Part shown: one piece after another, positions 6,169-13,180 of the stretch
Layout of the letters: each line of letters begins with the position of its first letter
How positions within the stretch are numbered: position 1 is the stretch's first letter
Source of the DNA: CBCXVS01 sp965178525
GTDB taxonomy: Bacteria > Tectomicrobia > Entotheonellia > Entotheonellales > Entotheonellaceae
DNA: 13,326 bases
Assembly: GCA_965178525.1 (NCBI GenBank)
Contig: CBCXVS010000216.1
Coordinates: forward strand, 1-13,326
Direction of reading: 5' to 3'
Position numbers and translations under genes: made by a program
The notes under the pieces: generated by a model
Told to the model about the DNA's origin: nothing
Seen by the model: only the letters and a program-made list of their open reading frames with translations
Database searches by the model: none

Positions 6169-7566
6169 ATGCGGAATTATCATATTAACCGCGGTTCGGA
6201 TGACCTCCAACAGAACGCAGAAAACAAGCTGCCAAGCGAGGCGAAGGATCTTGAAATATTACACCCGGAAGCCCTCAGGCAGAAGTATCATGAACTGGAC
6301 AGCCGCCACCGCGAGTTAGCCGTGCAAAATGCGGAGCTGCGCGCCACGCTCAAAGACCTCACTGAACGCATGGCTCAGGAGGAGGACGCCCGTTCCCGCT
6401 TGGCAGATCACTTGCATCAGGCCGAAAAGATGGAAGCGATCGGCACACTGGCTGGCGGTATCGCGCATGACTTCAATAACACGCTAGCCATTATCCTGCG
6501 TTTCACGGAAGTAGCGCTGGGGCAGCTGTCCACGGCGAGTCCGGTTGATCACAGTCTGCAAGAGATCCTCACGGCTGCCAACCGCGCTAAAGACTTGGTA
6601 CAGCAAATTCTGGTATTTAGCCGTCAGAATTCTCCGGAACGTCATCTCTTTCGGCTGCATGACTTGGTGAACGAGACGCTGACCCTGCTGCGGGGTTCGA
6701 TCCCATCTACGATTACGATCCGGACACACGTGAATACGCCGTCCGATACCGTTTTAGCCAATCCCACCCAACTGCAACAGGTCATTATGAATCTGTGTAG
6801 CAATGCCGAACGCGCCATGCGTTCGGCCGGCGGCGAGCTGGAACTCGTCCTGGATCTCGTCGATGTTACCCCTGAGGTCGCGGCCCAGCATCCCGAGCTG
6901 CAGCCCGGCCCGCACGTGCGGTTGGCCGTGCGGGATAACGGGCCTGGGATGTCTTCTGCGACCCTGGAACGGATCTTTGATCCCTTCTTTACCACCAAAC
7001 AAGGCGGCGAAGGGACGGGCATGGGGTTGGCCGTTGTGCATGGCATTGTCGCCAGTCACAATGGGACGATCCACGTCACGAGCGTGCTGAACGAAGGCGC
7101 CACGTTCGAGATCTATCTGCCTGAGCAGCCCGACATCGTCGCCGAGGCGCCGGTGGCGGATGATGCGCCGCCGCCCCCCGGACAAGGGCATATTCTGTTT
7201 GTCGATGATGAGGAAGGCCTCGCCATTGCGACGCGAATCCTCCTCACCGATTTGGGCTACGAGGTGAGCGTGTGCACCAATGGCGTGGAAGCACGCGACG
7301 CTTTCCGCGCCGCGCCGTCCACTTTCGATCTCGTGATCGCCGATCAAACCATGCCGCAGATGACGGGTAAGGAGTTGGCGGACGCCCTGCGCACCATACG
7401 ACCTGATATTCCCATTATCTTGTGCACCGGCTACAGCCACATCATTGATGCGGCACAAGCCGAGGACCAGGGGATCAATGCCTTTCTCATGAAACCCGTC
7501 GATATCTATGACCTTGCCGACACGATTCATCAGGTGTTACGACAGGCCAGAATGAAAGACGCGTAG
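6169..7566 (+). CDS. soluble hybrid histidine kinase (HisKA-HATPase-receiver)
   Basis: Predicted 465-residue hybrid sensor kinase. In order: a polar head; a Glu/Lys/Arg-rich coiled coil (about 25-85); the H-box GGIAHDFNN with phospho-acceptor H100; the N-box MNLCSNAE (N208, N212); G1 DNGPGM (256-261); and G2 GTGMGL (282-287). A Pro-rich linker follows, then a receiver with acidic pocket D346/D347, phospho-Asp D392, and K442 in the MKP motif. There is no membrane segment and no PAS or GAF domain, so the signal probably comes from a partner through the coiled coil. No HPt or separate regulator lies next to it. GAGAGG six bases before ATG 6169 supports this start; an in-frame GTG at 6163 is the alternative. 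It lies upstream of the KaiC-like cluster but is separated from it by a 480-base AT-rich gap. Confidence 0.93.
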   Translation: MRNYHINRGSDDLQQNAENKLPSEAKDLEILHPEALRQKYHELDSRHRELAVQNAELRATLKDLTERMAQEEDARSRLADHLHQAEKMEAIGTLAGGIAHDFNNTLAIILRFTEVALGQLSTASPVDHSLQEILTAANRAKDLVQQILVFSRQNSPERHLFRLHDLVNETLTLLRGSIPSTITIRTHVNTPSDTVLANPTQLQQVIMNLCSNAERAMRSAGGELELVLDLVDVTPEVAAQHPELQPGPHVRLAVRDNGPGMSSATLERIFDPFFTTKQGGEGTGMGLAVVHGIVASHNGTIHVTSVLNEGATFEIYLPEQPDIVAEAPVADDAPPPPGQGHILFVDDEEGLAIATRILLTDLGYEVSVCTNGVEARDAFRAAPSTFDLVIADQTMPQMTGKELADALRTIRPDIPIILCTGYSHIIDAAQAEDQGINAFLMKPVDIYDLADTIHQVLRQARMKDA

Positions 7567-8046
7567 CATCTGGGCACGACGTCACCCTCTGCAGCGCTGC
7601 CTGCCCATCACAACGACCCTTGCATCCCCCATTTCACGACCTCCAATCTGTAGTCATTTTGCTATTGTGTTCCTGATTGTGTTTTTATAAAATCTCAACT
7701 TACAGAGAGCACGTCATATCTAAGATCGTTTTGAGTCTTTCGAAGAGACACAACAGGCTCTACACGATGCTTACTTCTATGAACTTATCAAAGAAATTGA
7801 AAATAACATCCATCAATATGTCTAGGCATTCGGATAAGATAAAGTTCCCAGCCAGTATTGTTTGGCGGAAGTGCCTTCTCATTTTCGTGAGCATATTAGA
7901 AATGGTTTCTAAGCAGCCAAATGGACGTCATCAAATTTCCAAACAGCCTACAAGTTTAGTAACAGACTTGGTGGTATGTTCACGATGTTGACATTCGCGA
8001 CGTGATGCCTCTCCACCCTGCGTGACCAGGGTCAAAGGAAAATGTC
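7567..8046 (+). other. AT-rich intergenic region with a doubtful decayed frame
   Basis: About 480 bases, AT-rich from roughly 7660. An open 104-codon frame (7677-7991) has a peculiar composition and resembles nothing I know. A different frame from 7724 gives more protein-like stretches (QALHDAYFYELIKEIENN, then AEVPSHFREHIRNGF) but is cut by stops near 7823 (TAG), 7835 (TAA) and 7910 (TAA). This could be a decayed gene or chance. Just before the next gene are a dyad, TGACC (8023-8027) / GGTCA (8030-8034), and the ribosome site AAAGGA. No clear terminator for the kinase was found. Confidence 0.35.
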
Positions 8047-8484
8047 ATGCCTGACGAAGAGACCGAATACACAGGCGTGCCCGGAGGCCTGGGTAATGTG
8101 TTGGAAATCTACGAAGACCTCCTGCAGACGATTTGGGACCGTATCCAGCCGACGCTCGGCCGCGTCACGGTCCGAGCCATTATGGAGCGTACCCTGGTGC
8201 TGACACGGGAGCGCTATCCGCTCGTTGCCCACCTACAGGTGAGTTCCGAGGGCCTGATCTTTGACGCCTTGCGTCAGAACGGCAATGTAGAAGAGCAAGA
8301 TCTCGTGCGGGAGGCTCTGGACGATGTGGTCGCCAATCTCATCGACATCCTGAGCATGCTGACCGGTGACATCCTGGTGCGCCAACTGATGCAAGAAATC
8401 GAAAGATCGGCAAACTCTCCAGCGGTATTGCCGGGTTGGATAGCATCCTCGATGGCGGTATTCCCGAGCTGTCCGTCTGCATGA
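8047..8484 (+). CDS. small helical protein of unknown function, module 1
   Basis: A protein of up to 145 residues, with no family I can name. Residues about 15-120 are predominantly helical, with the pattern QPTLGR...RERYPLV...LQVSSEG and a C-terminal LTGDILVRQLMQEIE. The same pattern recurs in the second copy at 10151-10483 (APVLGAD...LEVDAAG...LTGEVL), so the two are paralogues, each directly upstream of a KaiC-like ATPase. The last ~23 residues (from about SANSPAVLPG) are read out of frame from the start of the ATPase coding sequence, so the native C-terminus is probably near 8405 and the proper stop appears lost. AAGGA eight bases before the ATG supports the start. Role inferred from context: partner or adaptor of the adjacent ATPase. 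Confidence 0.75.
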   Translation: MPDEETEYTGVPGGLGNVLEIYEDLLQTIWDRIQPTLGRVTVRAIMERTLVLTRERYPLVAHLQVSSEGLIFDALRQNGNVEEQDLVREALDDVVANLIDILSMLTGDILVRQLMQEIERSANSPAVLPGWIASSMAVFPSCPSA

Positions 8485-9788
8485 TCGCCGGCTCGCCCGG
8501 AACCGGCAAGACCATCCTCAGTCAGCAGATCATCCATGCCAATGCCAGCCCGACCCGCAAGGCTCTGTGCCTGACCTCGCTCTCCGAACCCCCTCTGAAG
8601 ATGTTGCGCTACATGCAGAAGTTCGCCTTCTTCGATGCGCAGAAGCTCGGGAGCAGTGTGATCTATCTCGATATTGGCGAGACCCTTTTAGAGAAAGGGC
8701 TCGAGGGGACCCTCGCCTCCATTGTGGAACATGTGGAAGAGCACCAACCCGCCATCGTGAGTATGGAAGGGTTTAAGGCGATCCATGACATGACCGGGGG
8801 GCAAGCCGAAGAGCGCAAGTTCGGCTACGAACTCGCGGTGCGGCTGGCCGCCTGGGGGGTGACGGCGTTTTTGGTGGGGGAATACACGCTGGAAGATATC
8901 GAACATGAAGCGATCTTCACCATCGCTGACGCCATCATCCGTCTCCAGAACCAGCTCCAGGAGGTGCATTATCAGCGTTATGTGGGTGTGATCAAGCTGC
9001 GCGGCGAGGACTATTTTCGGGGGTTGCATCCCTTCACCATCGGCACCGCCGGGCTGACCGTCTATCCCCGCATCACCTCCCCGGAGGTCTTCTCCGACTA
9101 CGAGGTGACGCCGGAACGCGTCCCGGTCGGGCTGCCGCAGCTCGACGCCATGTTGGAGGGAGGCTTCCCCGCCGGCTCGGCGACCATGGTCGCGGGCGGC
9201 GCGGGCACGGGGAAGACCCTGTTCGGGCTGCATTTCATCACCGCCGGCGCAGCTAGAGGCGAACCGGGAGTCATCGTGACGTTACAAGAGAGCCCCGTGC
9301 AACTGCGCGGCATCGCGCAGGCTTGCGGCTGGAATCTCCAGGACCTGGAGGCGCAGGGGCTGTTGGCGCACCTGTACACGTCGCCGGTGGAACTGCAACC
9401 CGATATCCATGCCGAGTGCCTCAAAGCCGCGGTGCAGCACATCGGCGCCCGCCGGGTCCTCATCGATCCCATCACCGACATCGAAATGGCCACCCCCAAC
9501 AAGGTCCGCTACAAGGACTATGTCTACGCCCTGGTTAACGCGTTCAAGATCCAGGGCGTCACCGTGCTCCTGACCCACGAAATTCCCGAGCTCTTTGGCC
9601 CGCTGCAGTTGAGTGAATACGGCATCTCGTTCATTACCGATAATGTCATTCTCTTGCGCTATATGGAACTGTACGGTCGCATGGGACGCGCCATCAACGT
9701 CATGAAGATGCGCGGCTCCCAGCACAGTAAGGAGATTCGGGAGTTTACCATCACTACGGGCGGCATGCGCATCGGCGAACCCGTGTAG
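8436..9788 (+). CDS. two-domain RAD55/KaiC-like ATPase, module 1
   Basis: A protein of about 450 residues with two RecA-type ATPase domains of the KaiC/RAD55 family, which hydrolyse ATP and act in signalling scaffolds. Walker A motifs are GSPGTGKT (19-26) and GGAGTGKT (254-261). The second domain has a Walker B with LIDP; the first reads SMEGFKAI, with Glu in place of the usual Asp. The catalytic pair after the Walker A region is SE in domain 1 and QE in domain 2, rather than KaiC's EE. The TTG at 8436 is the first usable start, but family-like sequence (KLSSGIAGLDSILDGG) begins upstream at about 8409, where no start codon exists. The frame ends at TAG 9786-9788 inside the family's C-terminal GEP...GVLAGAP element, and similarity continues after it. 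Confidence 0.85.
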   Translation: MDSILDGGIPELSVCMIAGSPGTGKTILSQQIIHANASPTRKALCLTSLSEPPLKMLRYMQKFAFFDAQKLGSSVIYLDIGETLLEKGLEGTLASIVEHVEEHQPAIVSMEGFKAIHDMTGGQAEERKFGYELAVRLAAWGVTAFLVGEYTLEDIEHEAIFTIADAIIRLQNQLQEVHYQRYVGVIKLRGEDYFRGLHPFTIGTAGLTVYPRITSPEVFSDYEVTPERVPVGLPQLDAMLEGGFPAGSATMVAGGAGTGKTLFGLHFITAGAARGEPGVIVTLQESPVQLRGIAQACGWNLQDLEAQGLLAHLYTSPVELQPDIHAECLKAAVQHIGARRVLIDPITDIEMATPNKVRYKDYVYALVNAFKIQGVTVLLTHEIPELFGPLQLSEYGISFITDNVILLRYMELYGRMGRAINVMKMRGSQHSKEIREFTITTGGMRIGEPV

Positions 9789-10036
9789 GTGTTGACCGGG
9801 GTGCTGGCCGGGGCGCCAGTCGTGCGCGGGGATGGTCATCTGCGTGACCTGCCGAGCCGCGCCCGCTACATCGTTGAGACCATTGCGTGGCAGGAGGCCA
9901 GCACCCTGCAATACTTGCAGCAAGAAACCGGGTTGACCCGAGAACGGCTAGAGGAGGAGCTGCCATACTCCAGCAGCAGGGTCTCGTGCTCGCGATCCGC
10001 CGAGATGAGGAGGAGTATTTTCGAACCACGGTGTGA
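9789..10036 (+). pseudogene. disrupted winged-helix C-terminal extension of the module 1 ATPase
   Basis: Directly after the TAG at 9786-9788, the same frame continues the family's C-terminal motif (VLTGVLAGAPVVRG). It then reads a helix-turn-helix-like segment (ARYIVETIAWQEA, STLQYLQQETG, TRERLEEEL). At about 9963 the sense moves to another frame: from ATA 9965 it reads ILQQQGLVLAIRR then DEEEYFRTTV, ending at TGA 10034-10036. Restoring one base gives a complete winged helix with its wing. The intact ancestor was therefore probably a KaiC-KaiC-winged-helix protein of about 545 residues, linking ATPase state to DNA or protein binding. Today it would need both UAG readthrough and a frame change, so it is called broken. 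Sequencing error cannot be excluded. Confidence 0.6.
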
Positions 10037-10150
10037 GAAGAACCACGATATGAGGATGACGCGATATGTCTGACACGAGATTTCCGTCAGGCAGTGCCGT
10101 GCTGGGGGCGAGCTGGATGGGTAACATGGGCGAAGCGGGCAAGCAAGAAG

Positions 10151-10483
10151 ATGGTCGAGAGCTTCGACGCGGTGCTGGCGCAGTTGTGTCGGCGGCTGGC
10201 TCCGGTTCTCGGCGCGGACACCACCACGGCCCTGTTGCGGAGCGCCCTCCTGGAAGCCCGCCGCAACCATACCGTGCTCCACGACCTGGAGGTGGACGCC
10301 GCCGGCGGTCAGGTGGAGCAGCTGCGGGCGAACCTGGATCACATCGACAATATCGAGCTGCGCGACAGTCTCTTGGTCTATATCGATAGCGTCATGACGC
10401 TCATCACCGACCTGACCGGCGAGGTCCTGGCGATGAAGATCACGCCGCTTGTGCAACAATTTCACCAGCGGCTGAAGGAGTAA
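10151..10483 (+). CDS. small helical protein of unknown function, module 2
   Basis: Predicted 110-residue helical protein (MVESFDAVLAQLCRRLAPVLG onward in part), a diverged paralogue of the protein at 8047. Both have a PxLG turn near residue 19 of the domain, a central LEV/LQV plus G element, and LTGEVL/LTGDIL near the end. The function is unknown. The start is uncertain. ATG 10151 has only AAGAAG before it. A GTG at 10094 extends the frame with unlikely sequence (PCWGRAGWVTWAK). A better-looking N-terminus (MSDTRFPSGSAVLG) begins at ATG 10066 in another frame and would need a +1 change near 10145 to join. Three bases separate its stop from the next ATPase start, so the two are translationally coupled. 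Confidence 0.7.
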   Translation: MVESFDAVLAQLCRRLAPVLGADTTTALLRSALLEARRNHTVLHDLEVDAAGGQVEQLRANLDHIDNIELRDSLLVYIDSVMTLITDLTGEVLAMKITPLVQQFHQRLKE

Positions 10484-10486
10484 GCC

Positions 10487-11164
10487 GTGGCTGAGATCCA
10501 ACTCCTGCCAACGGGTGTACCGAACTTGGACGCAGTGTTGGGCGGGGGTCTCCCTGTATACTCACTCAATATCATTGCCGGGCCGCCGGGTACCGGCAAG
10601 ACGATTCTGGCCCAACAGATGCTCTTCAGCCACGTCCGCCACAACGGCGCCGCCAAAGGTCTCTACTGCACCACCCTCTCCGAACCCGCGGTGAAGGTGG
10701 TGCGTTACATGCATCAGTTTAGCTTCTTTGATGCCGACGCGTTTGGCGAGCGGGTGGTCTACCACGACCTCGGCCGCGTCATCCGTGATCAAACCCTCCC
10801 CGAGGTCGCTGAGTACGTGATGAGCCTGGTGGAGGAGCAGCAGCCGGAGATCGTGGTCATCGATTCCTTCAAAGCCATTCGCGACCTGAGCGACGATGTC
10901 GCCGCCTTTCGCCGCTTCTGCTACGACCTGTCAGTGCGCTTCGCCAGCGCGCGCTGCACCGCCTTTTTCGCGGGGGAGTGCGATGGCCCCGAAATCGCCT
11001 CGGGAGCCGAGTTTGCCGTGGCCGACGGTATTCTCTATTTAGGCTTGAGCCAACAGGAAGGCGAACCGCGCCGCTTCTTGCAGTTGCTCAAAGTGCGCGG
11101 TCAACCCACCGAGACGGCGCCGTATCCGCTGGCCATCTCCTCCCGAGGGCATGCGCATCTTTAG
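10487..11164 (+). CDS. RAD55/KaiC-like ATPase domain protein, module 2 first domain
   Basis: A 225-residue single RecA-type ATPase domain, starting at GTG 10487 with AAGGAG six bases upstream. Walker A is GPPGTGKT (32-39). Walker B is VVIDSFKAI with D126. The catalytic segment reads LSEPAVKVV, with one Glu. It closely parallels domain 1 of the module 1 ATPase (both share LSEP, a KVVRYM/KMLRYM helix, FFDA and SFKAI/GFKAI). The last six residues (RGHAHL) follow an element that in the module 1 protein crosses directly into the second domain. Here that element is cut: in the next frame from 11151 it continues as MRIFSSDF. It is therefore probably the first third of a three-domain ATPase, separated by a +1 frame change near 11150. 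Confidence 0.85.
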   Translation: MAEIQLLPTGVPNLDAVLGGGLPVYSLNIIAGPPGTGKTILAQQMLFSHVRHNGAAKGLYCTTLSEPAVKVVRYMHQFSFFDADAFGERVVYHDLGRVIRDQTLPEVAEYVMSLVEEQQPEIVVIDSFKAIRDLSDDVAAFRRFCYDLSVRFASARCTAFFAGECDGPEIASGAEFAVADGILYLGLSQQEGEPRRFLQLLKVRGQPTETAPYPLAISSRGHAHL

Positions 11165-12620
11165 TTCCGACTTCACGCTGCGCCCACGCCCGCCCGACCC
11201 GGGCGACCTGGAAGCGCGTGCGGCCACCGGCATCGCGGGTCTGGATGCCCTGCTGCATGGCGGTCTACCCCGCGGGTACTGCATCATCCTGGCGGGCGTC
11301 TCCGGAGCCGGCAAGACGATCTGTGCGCTCCAGACCTTAGCCCATGGCGCCTCGTTGGGCGAGAAAGGGCTCCTCTTTTCCTTTGAGGAATCGCCTGAAC
11401 GCCTGCGGCAGACCGCGGCAGGCCTCGGCTGGGACCTCACCGAGTACGAACGGCAAGGCCTGATCCGCATTGTGTTTATTCCGCAAGATAGCATTCGCGT
11501 GGAGGAACACCTGGAAGCGATGGTACGGGAATTCGACACTTTCCAGCCGCAGCGCTTCGTGCTCGATTCCTTCTCCGTGTATCTCCATAAGGTGCAGGAC
11601 CTGGCCATCCAACGGGAAAAAACCTACCAGTTGTCCACCTTGTCGTGGCGCACTGGCGCGCTCGGCATCCTCGTCTCCGATACGCCCTCGAATGAGCCGC
11701 ATCGGCTCTCGCGCTACGGGGTGGAAGAGACCGTGGCGGACGGCACCATTGTCCTCTCGACCGAGGTCGATGGTCTGGCGCGCAAACGCTATGTCGAGGT
11801 CTACAAATTGCGCGCCGTCGATCATGTCACGGGTCGCTACCGGATGGAGATCACGGATCACGGCCTCGAGGTCTACTACGCCATCCCCCCCGACTGGAGC
11901 CAGGTGGACACGCCGCCCCCGCTGAGCTTTCCGCCGGTGCGGGAGGTGATCCAAGGCGACCTACGCTATGGCAGTACCTGGCTGGTGCAGGGCGAACCCG
12001 GGGTGGGCAAAAGTACCCTGGCCTATCAGTTCGCCATGGAGGGCCTGCGCCGCCGGGAAGCGGTGTTGTATATTGCGGCTGACGCCCCGAGTGTGCAGGT
12101 GCGCCAGGCCATCCAGAGTTTCGGCTTCCTGGCGGAGCCGTACCTGGAAGACAAGCAGCTGGTGATCCGCGACATTTTCGGCGACGCGGACACCCTCGAC
12201 CTGAACGACCCGGAAACGCTTCTGTTCTCCGTGGTCCGCGAAGTGGAGCGGATGCCCAAGCCGCTGCGCCTAGTCGTTGACTCCCTCACCCCGTTGGCCC
12301 TGGGCTACGCCCCCAGCGACTTCGTGGCCCTGGTGCACCGCCAGCTGCGCCTGCTGCGTCGGCCGGATGTGACCGTATTCTGCACCCTGCTGCGGCAGAC
12401 GCTGCCGGTGGGCGACCACTATAGCCTGCTCAACGCCTTTGATGTCGTGTTGGAGCTCATGACCCCGGACTGGGGTGAGATGCGGTCGTCACGCAACGGC
12501 GACTACCGTGCGCTCCAGGTGCGCAAGGCGCGTGGCGTCAGTACGAATACCCAACCCTATCCCTACAGTATCTCCCCGAGCGAGGGTCTGGTGATCCACC
12601 ATGACTTCTACCGGCAGTAG
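11151..12620 (+). CDS. two-domain RAD55/KaiC-like ATPase, module 2 second and third domains
   Basis: A 489-residue protein with two RecA-type domains. The first has Walker A GVSGAGKT (49-56), the canonical KaiC-type glutamate pair E79-E80 in FEESPERL, and a FVLDSFS Walker B. It is the most complete ATPase in the cluster. The second has Walker A GEPGVGKS (281-288) and Walker B VVDSLTP, but reads AADAPSV where the glutamates should be, so it may bind ATP without efficient hydrolysis. The ATG overlaps the preceding gene by 14 bases and has only GAGGG immediately next to it, a poor ribosome site. This fits either a broken fusion or reinitiation. The C-terminus ends in YPYSISPSEGLVIHHDF, a normal domain end. 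Confidence 0.85.
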   Translation: MRIFSSDFTLRPRPPDPGDLEARAATGIAGLDALLHGGLPRGYCIILAGVSGAGKTICALQTLAHGASLGEKGLLFSFEESPERLRQTAAGLGWDLTEYERQGLIRIVFIPQDSIRVEEHLEAMVREFDTFQPQRFVLDSFSVYLHKVQDLAIQREKTYQLSTLSWRTGALGILVSDTPSNEPHRLSRYGVEETVADGTIVLSTEVDGLARKRYVEVYKLRAVDHVTGRYRMEITDHGLEVYYAIPPDWSQVDTPPPLSFPPVREVIQGDLRYGSTWLVQGEPGVGKSTLAYQFAMEGLRRREAVLYIAADAPSVQVRQAIQSFGFLAEPYLEDKQLVIRDIFGDADTLDLNDPETLLFSVVREVERMPKPLRLVVDSLTPLALGYAPSDFVALVHRQLRLLRRPDVTVFCTLLRQTLPVGDHYSLLNAFDVVLELMTPDWGEMRSSRNGDYRALQVRKARGVSTNTQPYPYSISPSEGLVIHHDFYRQ

Positions 12621-12658
12621 GCCGGATCCGGGAGCATGCAAACCCACGGAGGTTGATG

Positions 12659-12801
12659 ATGAGTGAGGCCGAACGGACCCGAGAGCAACTCCTCGAAGAG
12701 CTGGAAACGCAGCGCCAACGCATTGCGGCGCTGGAAGCCACTGACCGTAAGCAGAGTGAGGAGGCACTGCACTCGGCCGTATCCCGCGATCTGGTGAGCC
12801 G
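12659..12801 (+). pseudogene. coiled-coil segment, probably the detached N-terminus of the V4R gene
   Basis: From ATG 12659, with GGAGG six bases upstream, the sequence reads a charged coiled coil (MSEAERTREQLLEELETQR, then RIAALEA) of the kind that opens many sensor proteins. After about SAVSRDLVS the same frame stays open to 13000 but reads Trp/Arg/Cys-rich nonsense. Meaningful protein resumes at 12802 in the -1 frame with MLRDLQEIG. Adding one base in AGCCG-ATG would join them as SRDLVSR-MLRDLQE. It is thus most likely the first part of one gene with the following V4R domain, of about 170 residues. Confidence 0.55.
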
Positions 12802-13170
12802 ATGCTGCGCGATCTGCAGGAGATTGGTGCGATTTCGACCGGCGCTATGCACCGCGCCGGTCAGGCCCTGTGGGCCAGCATGGGGAGTCAGACGCTGCCG
12901 CAGGGGCTGGAGACGTTCACCTCGATGGGGCTGGGATCGTTGGCGTTGGTCGAAGCCGACGAGGACGCGGGGCGTTGGACCTTTATGGCCTATGGACTGA
13001 TGGAGGTTCAGAAAGACGATGGGTCGCTCACCTGCCACTACACTCGGGGCTTCCTGCACAGTGCCGTGCAGCAGATAGCGGGTGGCGTCCGCATAGCTGA
13101 CGCCGAAGTCAGCTGCCAGTCCATGGCCGATACCGCGTGCCGCTTTGTGGTGCAGGTGATCGGCGAGTAG
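12802..13170 (+). CDS. V4R-domain protein
   Basis: A 122-residue protein whose second half carries the V4R (4-vinyl reductase-like) small-molecule-binding signature: HYTRGFLHSAVQQIAGG, then ADAEVSC (C105) and QSMADTAC (C113) with RFVV. V4R domains bind ligands or hydrophobic cofactors and often sit in sensors next to kinases or KaiC-like proteins. The N-terminal part (MLRDLQEIGAIS...GSLALVEADE) is consistent with the same domain. The ribosome site before ATG 12802 is weak (GGTGAG), and the upstream coiled coil at 12659 reads towards it in another frame, so the true start may be upstream. The next gene starts 10 bases after its stop. Confidence 0.75.
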   Translation: MLRDLQEIGAISTGAMHRAGQALWASMGSQTLPQGLETFTSMGLGSLALVEADEDAGRWTFMAYGLMEVQKDDGSLTCHYTRGFLHSAVQQIAGGVRIADAEVSCQSMADTACRFVVQVIGE

Positions 13171-13180
13171 GAGAGGACCG

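Noticed and set aside
6754..7530. 258-codon minus-strand frame opposite the histidine kinase
   Set aside because: It is the antisense shadow of a kinase with all motifs intact and has no motif of its own.
7677..7991. 104-codon open frame as a gene
   Set aside because: No ribosome site, odd composition, no recognisable motif; AT-rich sequence gives such frames by chance.
7988..7993. Perfect TTGACA as a promoter for the module 1 operon
   Set aside because: No acceptable -10 lies 15-19 bases downstream.
8396..8408. Programmed -1 frameshift between the helical protein and the ATPase
   Set aside because: No slippery heptamer in the right phase and no clear downstream pseudoknot; a lost stop/start overlap explains it better.
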